From Halichoerus grypus (taxonomy: Eukaryota > Chordata > Mammalia > Carnivora > Phocidae): a DNA stretch of 64,000 bases. The notes beneath the pieces were generated by a model. That model saw only the letters and a program-made list of their open reading frames with translations, did not search any database and was not told the DNA's origin. The translations under genes and the position numbers were made by a program. The stretch is taken from positions 9,252,394-9,316,393 of the forward strand of contig NC_135726.1 of NCBI RefSeq assembly GCF_964656455.1, in the 5' to 3' direction. This document shows positions 51,460-64,000 of the stretch, piece by piece; within the stretch, counting starts at the first letter, position 1, and every line of letters starts with the position of its first letter.

Positions 51460-51944
51460 GGTACATTTAAAAGAAAAAGTTACCACCATATCCTCTGTGT
51501 GGAACACCCTTTCCAGAGAAGCGGTATGGCCGCATTCAGGGAATAAAGTTCGACTGTCCAGGGGTCTGGTCTCAGCACTGCATTTTCTGAGCAGTTACAT
51601 AAAACACAGAAAGCACAAGACAGGACCTGGGAGGAACAAATGTGTGTGGTGAGGAGAAGAGCCACCTTCACTAACTTAAAACCTCAAACCCGGGCATCAT
51701 CTATAAATCCCTCTCATAAAGGGGCACATCCCCTGGGGTGGACCTCCGCCCCTGACCCCTGGCTTCCTTACTCTGAGGTCCAGGAGCCTCCCTGCAGGTG
51801 CCCCACCTCCCTGAGCTTGCTGCACTGGGCTGTGAAGCAGGCGAGAGCGGGCATAGGTGCCTTTTACCGCTCTTCTCCAGACATGGATACACCCTTGACA
51901 TATAAACACTATCGCTTTTAAACCTCAGAATGCAGAGCTCTGAC

Positions 51945-52065
51945 CCTCCATTATACTCCATTTCACGGATGAGGAAACCTAGGGTCAGAGAAGCAAAGTA
52001 ACTTGCTCAGAGTGCTAAGCTGTCAAGACAGGATTTGAACCTGCGCTGGTCTGACACTACAGTTG
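51945..52065 (-). repeat. MIR relic
   Basis: The + strand reads ccatttcacggatgaggaaa, gtaacttgctcagagtgc and caggatttgaacctgcgc, a well preserved reversed MIR. Confidence 0.65.
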
Positions 52066-52228
52066 ATGGTGGTCTGTCAGAGATCTCTGTCAATGCTCTG
52101 AGCTATGTTAGGGGAGGGGATGACAGCAGAAGGGGTGAAGCAATTATCCCTGCAGAACTCCAGGCGGGCAAAAAATAACTAAGACTCCAGACCCAGTTGT
52201 TAGGAGGGCGGTGCTCAGTGCCCCACCC

Positions 52229-52363
52229 ACGGCAGCTCTTGAGAACCACCTGGCAAGCTTCTGAAAGTCCAAATGCCCAGGGGACATCCCAGACATGATG
52301 AAATCAGAATGGGAGTAGCAGCCAGGCATCAGCATTTTTAAACAACCGAGCTGAGAACCACTG
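52229..52363 (-). repeat. MER20-like hAT MITE relic
   Basis: Contains cttgagaaccacctggcaag, gatgaaatcagaatgg and caggcatcagcatttttaaa and ends gagaaccactg, as in MER20/MER5-type mammalian elements. Confidence 0.5.
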
Positions 52364-53511
52364 TGACAGTCCCTTGGGAATTTGGGAGTTCTGATGTGGG
52401 AAATTGAAAAACCTCTTTCTTTTTAGGCGGCAAACATTTTGCCCAGATCTGCTTCCCAAAGCTACATCGTTTGTCAACTTTGCCACTACTTGTACTTCTC
52501 AAGACAACCATAAACCTTTTCTTCTGTTTTTGGTTATCAATTATTGCATAATGTCAGCTAAAATATCTACTTGATTACGAGTTGGTGACTGAACCTTAAC
52601 AGCAGAAGCTTTTTAAGGGCAAAATAAGAACTCTGCCACTAATGGAGAGGGTCAATTTATATTTCCTGGATGACAAGGGATTGGGTAGATTTGTACGAAA
52701 TGAAGAAAACAAAGGACTCACAACATTAAAAACACAGCACAGTGACAAGTAGTTCAACTGAAAATATAATCTTCCTTGGGGATTTTCAGCAGGCTGCCAC
52801 AGTGTAGCACTGCTGATTTATTTCAAATGTATATTTGAGTTTTTAGGCTGACAAGAATTAGCTTCTTGACAACGTACTGGGGAAAAGAGATGGTTCCTGC
52901 ATTATTAAAATGTGATTTCGGTGTGGTTTAAGCACAAGTCCCCAACATGTCAATTATGTAAAAGGAGAATTCCAACGTGACAATGGGAATGGTTGGAAAG
53001 TGCAAGGAGAAAAACCAAGCTGGAGTCACGAGCCAAGATGGGATGTAAAATTCTCAACCACAGACACTGAAATGCTCTTCCCGAGTCTTACATAAACCAG
53101 AGCTCTCTGAGGGTAATCACAGACTTGCTGCGTCGATGACTAGGGGGGTGGTCTCAGTGTGGGCCAAAGAAAAGGCCTGGCGGAGCCCAGAGGGGTCGAT
53201 CCCTGTCCACGCCAAGTGACGCCAGCCTAGCTCGGCCACGTGGTCTACGCCACTCCAGCAAAGTCCTGGCTCCTAACAGGCAAAGGTGTCCATGGTTTCC
53301 TAGAAGGGAACTTTTATGGGGTGTTTTGCCTGAAATAACTACTATACATAAGATTACTTTAAAATTTGTTTCCCAAGATCTTTAAATGCATAACCTCTAT
53401 ACCACCCATGGAAGTATCAGTTCAAGAATCGTAAACGGCTGAGAATCAGCACATTAAAAGCAAAATTCGGGTCACCAAATGAAACTGTGTGTTTCTGTTT
53501 TTGTCCTTCTG

Positions 53512-53558
53512 TCCTCCCTCCCATCCATTACCCACCCACCCATCCCATCCATCCACTT
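53512..53558 (+). repeat. (CCAT)-type simple repeat
   Basis: Degenerate tetranucleotide repeat of ccat/ccca units. Confidence 0.7.
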
Positions 53559-53639
53559 CCGTGAGCTTATTATAAGGCAGTATACATAATAATTGCAAAG
53601 GATGATGATAATGATAGCAACAACCATGGTGATACAGCT

Positions 53640-53840
53640 AAAATTTATTAAGTGTTTATTAGGTATCAGGTAGGTACTATGTTTTAGAAACATTATGTTA
53701 TTTAATCCTCTCAACCACCCACGATGGTATTATCATGATCTCCCACTTTCACTGATGAAGAAACTTAAGATCAGAGAGGTGAAGGAATTTGCTAAGGTCC
53801 CCATGTTAGTAAGGTAAGGAACAGAGATCCAGAGCTAAAA
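53640..53840 (-). repeat. MIR/L2-class relic
   Basis: Contains tttattaagtgtttattagg, actgatgaagaaacttaag and cagagaggtgaaggaatttg, a reversed MIR-type layout. Confidence 0.55.
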
Positions 53841-54489
53841 CAAAGACGAATTAGCCAAGGTTGCTGCTTCTATGGGGCTCAGCCTAACGAAGAAAAATCA
53901 ATATAGAAAAAAAGCATCCTCAAAATATTCAAGCGTGATGGTTGGGTGTGTTGTCAACACTCCACAAAGTGACTTGTCAATTCAACCATGAAGGGGAGAG
54001 GAGGGAACATGGAGGCTCTGTAGAGAATGGGACCAAGTCATCCCGTGAGCAGGTGGTGGACTGGTAGGAGGGAAGCGGCACAGGTCAGGAGTACAGGCCC
54101 AGAACCAGGAGGCAGAACTTCTAAGGATGTCGGTAAGCACAGTATAGAGACACAGGGCCGGGAGGACACAACTGTAAACGAAGGTGCAGAAGGGGCCAGA
54201 CCCCAGAGGACTTGGGGGGCCACGCCAGCAGATGCAGCCTTTACAGTTCAGGTCGCAAGACACCACCAAAAGGTTCTTCCACAGGACAGTGTCAGGGCTG
54301 GGTTTGGGTTCGAGAGTTATCACTGGGGCAGTTCAGATGCATAAATAGTAAAATGACCCTTTGGTCTTCTTCTGTCTACCTGATCAGCATCATTATGAGG
54401 ACAAGTAGGAAGTAAGAGGAAATGAACACTGACATTTGGAGTAAATGTGCAAAGACAATTGCAAACAAGAGTAAATAGTTGCCATTTCT

Positions 54490-54685
54490 TTTTTTTTTTT
54501 TTTAAGATTTTTTATTTATTCGAGAGAGATAGAGAGAGAGCATGAGAGGGAGAGAGGCAGAGGGAGAGGGAGAAGCAGGCTCCCCGCCGAGCCAGGAGCC
54601 CGATGTGGGGCTCGAACCCAGGACCCCGGGATCATGACCTGAGCCGAAGGTAGACACTTAACCATCTGAGCCACCCAGGCGCCCC
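54490..54685 (-). mobile_element. CAN-SINE (tRNA-Lys-derived), young
   Basis: A complete reverse-orientation CAN-SINE with a T-run at the low end and the tRNA head ending gagccacccaggcgcccc at the high end. It is flanked by a perfect 16-bp duplication AATAGTTGCCATTTCT at 54474-54489 and 54686-54701. Several CpG sites remain (ccgccgagcc, ccccggga), so it is young. It is in sense orientation relative to WWOX. Confidence 0.98.
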
Positions 54686-55079
54686 AATAGTTGCCATTTC
54701 TGCTTAAACTGACTCCACAGAGAGACACTTCTATATATTTGGTGGAAAACAGTCTGAGTTCCTTAACTGAGGGGAGGAGCCTCTCTTCCATTGGGTTTGT
54801 TTAACCTCCTTTCCACATATTTCAGCAAAACAATTTGCTCTTGGTGATAGAAAATTGGCTGGAAGGAGCATCTCCTTCAACCTTGAAGTGACCTTAATAA
54901 TTGTCCCAGTAGGCAGGCGTTGTCATCCATCCTATTAATGGGACAAATTGCCTTCGGAGGCAATGCGTCCTACATGATGCATTTCCCAAATGAGACAGAT
55001 CTTTCTGATTCTCCAGACTACTGTCTAAGCTGAGCTCAGTGGCAGCACACATTTTTGGACCAAGTTCTAGTTTTACTAT

Positions 55080-55310
55080 CTAGTAGCTAGCATGACCTTG
55101 ATCTAGGTCCTTAATCTCTTTAAGCCTCAATATCTTGATCTAGGAAATGTGGCTGATCACCGCATTAGCATGAACCGTAAGACACTGCCATTCGTCTACC
55201 ATTTTTGACCTACCCTCTGGGTCCTAGTGAGGATAAAATGGGATGACATATAAGTGCTTAGCTGTGCTTGACACATAATAAATAGGTGATAAATATGAGC
55301 AATTACTGTC
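55080..55310 (+). repeat. MIR relic
   Basis: Contains gcatgaccttgatctaggtc, ctctttaagcctcaatatct and gataaaatgggatgac, then gacacataataaataggtg. Confidence 0.52.
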
Positions 55311-55661
55311 ATCAGCAGCATTACATGGTTCCAAGCCCCAATTAGGACTTCAGTGTCTTCATTATTTAAATAATACTTAGTTGTCTTAGTTGACCTGCTT
55401 TCCCATATGGTGGTATTTCCAAACCTCAGCACAGCACACTGTTCTCCTCAAACTCTTATCTCTTCTCCCAGCCTCTAAGTATCAAAGAGTACTGCAGAGT
55501 ATCTGCAGAGAGCTGAAATTAACCAAGCACACAAACATTGGCCTTACTTACATATCTTGACCAGGCCTAACATAATCCATTTTCTAAGAAAAAAAGCCAT
55601 GTATTTCTCATAATAAGACAAGATGCTATTAACATGAGTTACATTTCAAGAGAGTGGATTC

Positions 55662-55938
55662 TGGTCCAAGGCTTAGCAAACCACAAATCCCAGACCAAAT
55701 CCCAACTCCAACCTACTTCCTGTTTTTATAAATAAAGTTTTATTGGAACACAGAAACACCCAGTCATTTACAAGTTCTCAGTGGCTACTTTCGAATTACA
55801 AAGGCCTCACCCAACAATCAAGATGCACTCAACACTAGCTGCTACAGAGACCATCTGGCTCATAAAGGCAAAAATATTTATAGAGTTATTTATATATGTA
55901 CCTGATTCTTTATGGAAAAACTTTGCTGACTTGTACCC
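55662..55938 (-). repeat. Second, more diverged copy of the same hAT-type MITE
   Basis: Shares with the copy at 57419 the interior ataaataaagttttattgga followed by acacag, the block ggctactttcgaattacaa, and aaaaactttgctgac near its high end. The termini are poorly preserved. Confidence 0.62.
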
Positions 55939-57289
55939 TAGTCCAGTGATTTAAGTGGTCATTGCTGAGCACAGCAATAAAATTAATATTACTTGCTAGA
56001 GCCATGGGTTTTGTATACATTGGTGGGATGGTGAGTGTAGGAGGAGGGGGCCACAGAGTAATTGTATCTGTCCTCCAAAGCTGGGTTTTTATTTTTCCTG
56101 GAAGGGAAGATTTTTTGTGTGTCTTCAATTAACATACATCACTTTGATGTCATGAAACATGATACTGACGGCTGAACAGAGAATTCTGTTGGGAAATCAA
56201 AACTGTTTATTTTGCAAACATCGTTGTGGTTAATTCGAACACAGTTTTGTGTATTCCTTAGCTGTGATGACTTTTGATGATGCCAAAAGGCTCACTGAAT
56301 TTTTTTTCTGACAAATTTAATTGCACCGTGGCCTCTAATTAATGTAATAAATATTCTTCTCCACTAAGGATATGTTTTTGAAGATAGTCATCATGGAAAG
56401 CGATCAAAAAATCTTAAGCCTCAGGACTATTTTAAGAGAAATAAGGCGCGGGAGAAGTGAGATGGCAAATGGTTTACTGCCGGTGTCTAGCCCAGTTCCA
56501 GGCACCATTGTAAGCATTGAATAAATAATGAAGTAAGGGGGGAAAATGAAAAAAATACACAGAAAAGGAGGGGAGCAAAAGGCAGATGAGGTACTTTGGT
56601 GCCCCAAAACACACAGGCTAATTATTTTCAGTATGTGCCACTATACCTTCCCAATGTACCTGTATATTCAAAGCAGTATGTTCTTACAGCAACACTAATC
56701 ATCTGGAAAAAGTGCCTAAAGCCAAGGGAAACAGATGTAGCAATAGCAAAGAAAATAGAGTCTAGCCATTTACTCTGAAAGGGAACTGCAAAGCATCCCT
56801 CAAATCAAGGGCTTTGTAAAGAGTAACAAGGAGCAGGGGGAAAATACTCAGTAGAGTAAGGAGTACTCTGAGATCCTCAGTGGAGCATCACTATAGCGAC
56901 GATCATTTCTGCTTGGCTCTTGTGATGCTTCTAGCTTGTGGGCAATGTAAAGCTCATTTTCCCTCTGCTGTTGATTGCCAGGAATCTCAAAGCTCATTCT
57001 TAGGTCCAATGTTTAAGGATTGTAAAAGTCCTTATGAAAGCCACACTTCCACTAGGACCACATCTTACAAGTCCAATTCATCCCCTTTTCCTATTCAAGT
57101 AGATTTCTTATTTCTATTTTATCATACTGTATGTATTCTTAAAAACCTCTCAGATCATTTTAGGATCAAGATAAGAAAAATACATGTTAATAATACTCAT
57201 AGGCACAGTGCACTGAGATGTCCCTGGTTATTCCATGCATTATGGCGCTCCTCTCCAAAACCATAAAAAAATGTCCATGATAATCTACT

Positions 57290-57400
57290 TAACATAGATC
57301 TGGAAAGCAAGGCACAGAGATGCCCATAGTTTGCCCAAAGCCACACAGCTAGTAAGGTAGCAGAGCTGGGATTTAAATCTAAGTACTGTTGAGCCACAAA
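57290..57400 (-). repeat. MIR relic
   Basis: The + strand reads gtttgcccaaagccacacag and ctagtaaggtagcagagctg, then ggatttaaatct, a reversed MIR next to the hAT MITE at 57419. Confidence 0.66.
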
Positions 57401-57418
57401 ACTCTATTCTTTCCACAC

Positions 57419-57627
57419 CAGGGGCTGGCACACTATGGCCCTTGTGCAAATCCAGCCCATCTCTTCTTCTAAATAAAGTTTTATTAGAACACAGTCATGT
57501 TCACCCATGTCCATGGCTGCTTTCACGCTACAAAGGCAGAGCTGAGTAATTGCAACAGAGATCTTAGGGCCTAAAAAGTCTAAAATATTTATTCTCTGGC
57601 CCTTTAAAAAAAGTTTGCTGACCCCTG
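57419..57627 (-). repeat. hAT-type non-autonomous DNA transposon relic
   Basis: Terminal inverted repeats caggggctggcacact at the low end and agtttgctgacccctg at the high end match imperfectly. The interior taaataaagttttattagaa, tggctgctttcacgctac and aaaatatttattctctggcc is a common mammalian hAT MITE. The flanking 8-mers ttccacac and cattacac are a decayed target duplication at best. Confidence 0.72.
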
Positions 57628-59724
57628 CATTACACTATACTACTTTGAGTCACTATTTTTGTTTAATAAGAAATGACAGTATGTAAAATGTTTTTGAAAT
57701 TTTTAAAAAGAATTATATTAAAAGATGCCTAAAGAATTAAATTTCAGAGAGAAGAAATTTATTTACAAGGGAATCGTTCTTCCATGATATTTCTAGATAT
57801 ATTAAATGTTTCACAATATAATTTTTCAATACCCTAACATGGAAAATGTATGGGATGGGGAAAAATTGTAGACTTTTTAAATTTTTCCCTAAAAAGTCAT
57901 AATTAAGATCTAGATTTAGAGATTTCATTACAGTTAAAATCTGCCTCTCCTTTTCTCTTTTCTTTTAGTTCGTACTGTGTAGGAAAGCAAAGCAATATGA
58001 TCCTTTGCTAGGCAAACCAGAAATGGATTTCTAATGTTGAGCAAAGAGTAATGCAGATATGTTGGCTAAAACATCATTCTTAAAATTAAACTGAGAAGAA
58101 AAAGAAAGATTAAGCTGTAATTTACACATCGGTCTTCAGGGTAATTTATCCCTCAAAATGTAGAATTTATTTATAATTTATGGCACACCCACTTCCATAG
58201 AAGGATTTGAGACAGCAAAATTTGGAATAAGGATCCAAGAATATTATATCTGGGGTTAGTAGATTCAAGTTCTGAAAGTAATTTAGTGAAAAGTAAAAAT
58301 AAATAACTTTGTTAAAGATTGTCCCCCTCAAATGTTTAAAAAATAAAGAAAACTGTTCTCTTAGCATTTTTTTTAAAACATCAGTATTCTATATTATTTC
58401 CTAAATGAAACAAAGTCTAATTTCCTTAAATTATACTAGAGACAAAAAGTTGAGAAGGCAAAGTAGAAACCCATGATCAAAAATGAAGTTCTAGAAACCA
58501 TCAGAATTGTATATATTATTTTAATATGAACTGAGTATCGATTTCAATTAATTTCCAGAACAAATCAAAACCCTTGGTCAACATTGTAAGAGTTGATTGG
58601 TACCTGGGATCCAAGCCAAGAGTTTCCTGTGTTAAGTGCCATTACCAATTTTCAAATCTCCAGGATTGGAATCCAGGTGTCCATTATTTCAGGAATATCC
58701 AGAACTCAAACTTTGTAATATCTTCCGAAAAAAGGAAAAATATCTACAGAGCTTCTGGGTCTAGTAACTGTCAAACTATTCCAGGCCCTGCTCAAAATAT
58801 GCATGTTTCAGTGAGCTAAGCAGCTAGAAACTAGGAATGAAAATGTACAAAAGCGCCCCAAACAACGGACTATGGTTGCAGAGCGCGTTAGCAAAAATGT
58901 CAATATTTGGTCTGAATGATTAGTAAAGGTCCCAGCTCCTCATACTCTGATGGATGCCTCCGCCCGCCAGGCAGTGTGGGGTCTGGCTGCTGTCCGGGAT
59001 TGCAGTTTAAACAAAATTTCCTTCAAAATTCAGTTTGGTTGGGACTTACCACAGGCTCGGGCTTGGAACTTTCCAGTAATGCCCAACATAACTCGACCTG
59101 AGACACACTGGCCGACCACTACCACCACTAACTCTGGGGAGAACTGCCTGGAAGCAGGCAGAGGACTCCTGGCCTGACCACCCAGAAGAGTGCGAGGAGA
59201 AGAGCAGAATGAATGAATGCATGAGGAAGTGGGCAGAGGAATGGAGCAGTCAGGGTGTGCCACGCCCAGGAAAGCTGGTGTTGGCAAGCAGCCACGCATG
59301 TCTTCTTGATGGCAGACTACACCACCACCCATGCAGCACTCTTGCCCAAGAATTAAATGGGCATTGGACCAAGCTCTAGACTTAGCTACACTTCACAAGA
59401 AATTCAGGAGACAAGAGAACAAAAGAACATGTTCAGTGGCACCACGGGGATGCAGTTCCTGAAGTATAGGATAGAGAAAACTCTCGAGGGCAACCGTGTC
59501 AACAAGTAAGCTGCATTAATTAAAAAAAAAAAAAAAATTGAGGGGAAACCTACAGATTAAACGCATATATTGTGTTTGAACAAGCAACTGATTTAAACAA
59601 ACTGAAAGAGAGCATGGAAATGTTTGTTTTTAATGGTGTTAAGCTGCTAGACTGTGGAGCAACTACCTCCACAGGTCCATCCCAGTCCAGGAATCCATGC
59701 TGAAATGTGGGACCGAAGTGTGAG

Positions 59725-59985
59725 ATGTAGCAAGAAGAGCGGTTATGGATTCAGACTGGATTGTTCTGGATTCAGACACAATTGGGTTCAAACTGGGAAT
59801 CCACCACTGGCTAAAGTTGGAAAAGCAATTTAGCCTCTCTGTGAAAGACTGGAGCCTTTCAATTTGTAAACTAGAGAGAAAAATGACTAATGCCTAGGGT
59901 GGCTGTAAGAAATTAAAGAGAGAATTCACTTATAAATGCTGAGCACCCTGCCTTGCACAGAATAAAAAGCAAGCTGGCTAGCAGC
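59725..59985 (+). repeat. MIR relic
   Basis: Contains acaattgggttcaaactggg, agcaatttagcctctctgtg and gagcaccctgccttgcacag in MIR order. Confidence 0.56.
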
Positions 59986-61239
59986 TTTTATTTTGTTTAA
60001 TCATTATTAGCGGCACTCATTCTAAAATAGCCTCCCGCCCACCACCTCCTCCCCAGCCTGGAAAAAAGAAGATATCCCAGAGTAGGCTGAATGTACATCT
60101 CCTCCTGCTAGAAGGCAGATGGAGGGTAGCTCTACGACAGGCTGCCCCTTCCAGCAGGGTTTGCATCTAGCATCTGTTTCTACCTTTCTCTGTGTCGGGC
60201 TACACGACACGTCGCCTCTCCCAGTGCAGGGAGGTACACATGAGCCGGAGCACAAACCGGGCGGAAATACACACAGGAGCGAGGAGGCTGACAATACTTC
60301 TGGCGTGCTCACAGGCTTTAAAACAGAACAGTAAATGGGGGTGTCCACATGGAATTTCAATGTGAGGGTTTTTCCTCTCCTTGGTCCAACAGCACAAAAG
60401 GAGATTGGTTCTGAACTGGCAGGCTTTCTTTCATTTGTCATTATGTTTTACACACAAGCAAATTTTCATGTCTGAAGATGGAAGGTGATGAGAAGCAGGA
60501 GGCTACACGTGGTTTTTGGCAGCCCAGCCACCTGCACTTAAATTCACTTCTGACAGTGCTCAGAATCTAAAGACCCGTAAGTACTAAACTGTCATCTGCC
60601 TATCCAGGAGAGATTTCACTTTGGCAGTATTTCAAGAGTAAAATCACTCACTTTTTTATGCATATTTTTGCCACCACAATATTTCTCTAAGCCGTGTAAA
60701 AGACTGGATCTCGAGAGACATATAAAAAGAGGTTTGTGGTACAGGGTTTTGCTAAAAGGAAAAACGCCTTCGTTTCTGAACATAGAAGTACAAAAATTCA
60801 GTCATTTGCTAAAATCTAGGATTAGGGCAAAATGGGTGATAGCTTTCTCCAAGAGTTTGAGGTTGGTGATTACAAAAGGCAGTTGAATTTGGTAATTTCT
60901 GAACTACTTGAACTAACGGTCCTGCTATGACTTGGAAGATGGTCCTGTTATGTAACAGTTGGCGCGCCTCAGCCATACTGCTGCTCCCAGCACGGGCTGA
61001 CCCAGGGACCGGAGGAAGCACAGAGAGGACGCACCGTTGTCAGGGAGAGCGTGACAGTCAGAACTGGAGGGAAGTCCCAAGGCTGCTCCCAGTCTGCCAA
61101 GTGACCCTGCCAGAGTCACTCACTGTCTCTGATCTCAGTTTCCACTGCATTTCTAGTGAGAGACAGGGCCGCATGGTGGGTGAGCAGGAGGCCTGGAGGG
61201 ACTACCGCGGAGGCTCTCAGGCCCCCCACCCCCTGCTTC

Positions 61240-61400
61240 CCACCTGTGGGCCCTCAGATAACCCACCTTCCCCTTCTAGTCTTGCTCTCCTCATCTGTAT
61301 AACAGAATAAGAAATAGCAGCAAATCAGAAAATGCACGCAAAGGGCTCTCAGTGTGTGGCCCGTAACAAGCACAGGATAAATGAACTGCTACCGCTCACT
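61240..61400 (+). repeat. Possible MIR relic
   Basis: Contains ctcctcatctgtataacaga, gggctctcagtgtgtggc and caagcacaggataaatgaac in MIR order. Confidence 0.42.
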
Positions 61401-63045
61401 GCTGCTATTATTATTATTATTACTATCCTTCCAAACAACCCCAAAAGCAGTAGGTCGAGGAGTCAGCCCTGAGCAATAAAAGTGCTTGCTGGCCCCTGAG
61501 ATTATAGCTTCTAGTCTGAGGGGAAGTGGGTTTCCAGGGGACACCACTCTCTTCCCAGAGCCCAGAAGAGGGGCTGGGGCTTTGGAGGCACTCACCGAAT
61601 GTGTGTGAAGTGAATGAGCAAGTGGATAAATGAGCAATGCAGTTATACACAAGCAAATGTCTTCAAAGCTATTGCTGTACCCTGAACTGACCTTCTCTGG
61701 GAGCTCCGGAAGGGGCTGGCAGCCACCAACTGGCAGACGCCATGGAGAGCACACACAGTGGGCTCGCCCAGGTCTGCTGGCTCACTACGGACATGACCCG
61801 ACTGTTTGGTGAGTTCACGGCCTGCATTTACGGGGACAGTGCAACTCCACTCAAGACTCTGACTTTGTATTTCAACCTCAAGGACTGAGGCCACTTGCTA
61901 AAAGGCTTTAGAGAACAGACTTCCTTGCAGCGTAAAAGAGCAGAGTGAGACACTGAGGCAGACTCAAGAGGCGCTGGCCACCGGCCAGCACTGCAGACTC
62001 AGATCTACATAGTACTTTCTGAATATCTGGTTTAAATGCCTCCCCATACATCCGTCATCTGCTAGGAGAACTATAAAACCAACACTCCCAGCATAGCCTA
62101 ACCCCAAGACAACCTGTCATTTATCAGCATTCTCCCAAATTCCGTCATTCTGGTGCCACTTCTAAAACTATCTTATCCTTGGCACCACCTGTACTGTTAT
62201 TAACTTAATCCTCGTGTTTAAATCAATTCACTAAAAAAAAAAAAAAAAAAAATTAAATGCAGTTATTTTTTTAAATGAAATTTAAACTGCTATGTTAAAT
62301 GAGACACCAGTATTGCTTGCCCTCAATATGAGGGAACCATAAAAATAAACACTTGGAAACAAAATATTGTAATTAAAATGGAGCTAGCGACCATTGCTTT
62401 TCCCCAGCTCCGGTCTGAGGTCTGCTCTCTCTCTCTGTTAGAAAGGGAGATGGCATGTGATGGCATAAACACTTGCCAGCCCCTAGCAAAGGCTTCCTCC
62501 TTCGGGCATTTTGAAAAACCAAAAGAGAAGGAAAGAATAACTGTCTCACAACGTGGGTCCATGTTTTGGAGCCATGTTCACACATAACATAAAATCATTG
62601 CAGACGTGGAAACGGTAGAACCTCCTCATGCTCTGATTCTCGGCCCCCTTGGAGAACTGGATAAGTAAGGCTACTCATTCCTGGTCACAATTAAAATATG
62701 CTTTTCCTTGATTCTGAGATGCACTGCAAAAATGTGAGTAATCAGGATGCATCCTACAGATGCATCAGCTCGCTTTTATTAGCCACTCTTACTAGTGCTT
62801 GAATAGTGTCTTTCCTTTTTTATTGGGGGAGCTGTTATTAGATTGATGACACATCTCATAATGAGGGTGACTCAAGAAGTCAAGAAAATATGGTATACCT
62901 TAACGGGGCCAACATAAATGAGCCTGCTGTTGGACACCAGGACAACACAACAGCCTCGCATTTGTGTTCTCCCAATTGTGTTCATCTGATAAAGACATTA
63001 CAATAGCAAGATATTATGATCTATAACCCTCCACTGGAACACTCA

Positions 63046-64000
<955 letters not shown>

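Overview
This is vertebrate nuclear DNA from a carnivoran mammal. It has three short, GT/AG-bounded coding exons separated by kilobases of repeat-rich intron, and there is no bacterial-style gene density. At least eight tRNA-Lys-type CAN-SINEs (monomers starting 'gggcgcctgggtggctcag', or the reverse 'gagccacccaggcgcccc') mark the order Carnivora. The SINE body ('ctcagtggggagcctgcttctccctc') is the caniform rather than the felid type. A recent L1 with a doubled 3' UTR looks like those of dog, bear, seal and mustelid genomes, possibly an arctoid, but genus and species cannot be read from the sequence.

The only protein-coding gene is WWOX (WW-domain-containing oxidoreductase), on the minus strand and running from high to low coordinates. 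The window holds exon 6 (63135-63047), exon 7 (35549-35364) and exon 8 (28383-28119). Together they encode human-numbered residues about 173-352 of the short-chain dehydrogenase/reductase (SDR) domain, with intact reading frame and phases (phase 2 at 6/7 and 7/8, phase 0 at 8/9). Introns 6 (27,497 bp) and 7 (6,980 bp) are complete. The last 865 bp of intron 5 and the first 28,118 bp of intron 8 are also present. In human, intron 8 is the very large intron that spans the fragile site FRA16D. The WW domains, promoter and last exon lie outside the window.

The introns are mostly transposon-derived: MIR and L2 relics, old L1M fragments on both strands, hAT-type DNA transposon relics, younger CAN-SINEs (three with clear target-site duplications), and a recent 1.34 kb 5'-truncated L1 in intron 7 with a perfect 12-bp duplication and an intact 272-codon ORF2 tail. 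Intron 7 also carries an (AC)n and a (GT/GC)n tract. A small GC-rich, CpG-containing island lies at about 7255-7480 in intron 8.

No new biological system is evident. The most unusual object is at 22571-22848: a full-length U6 snRNA pseudogene joined in the same orientation to an L1 ORF1 fragment, both inside one target-site duplication and without a poly(A) tail. This looks like an RNA template-switch chimera. Other points worth a second look are an 11-T run abutting the exon 8 acceptor, a G-quadruplex-type run 254 bp upstream of it, a 66-bp 'minimal' L1 insertion with a 15-bp duplication, and the GC-rich intronic island. Long open frames elsewhere are chance frames and show no family signature.
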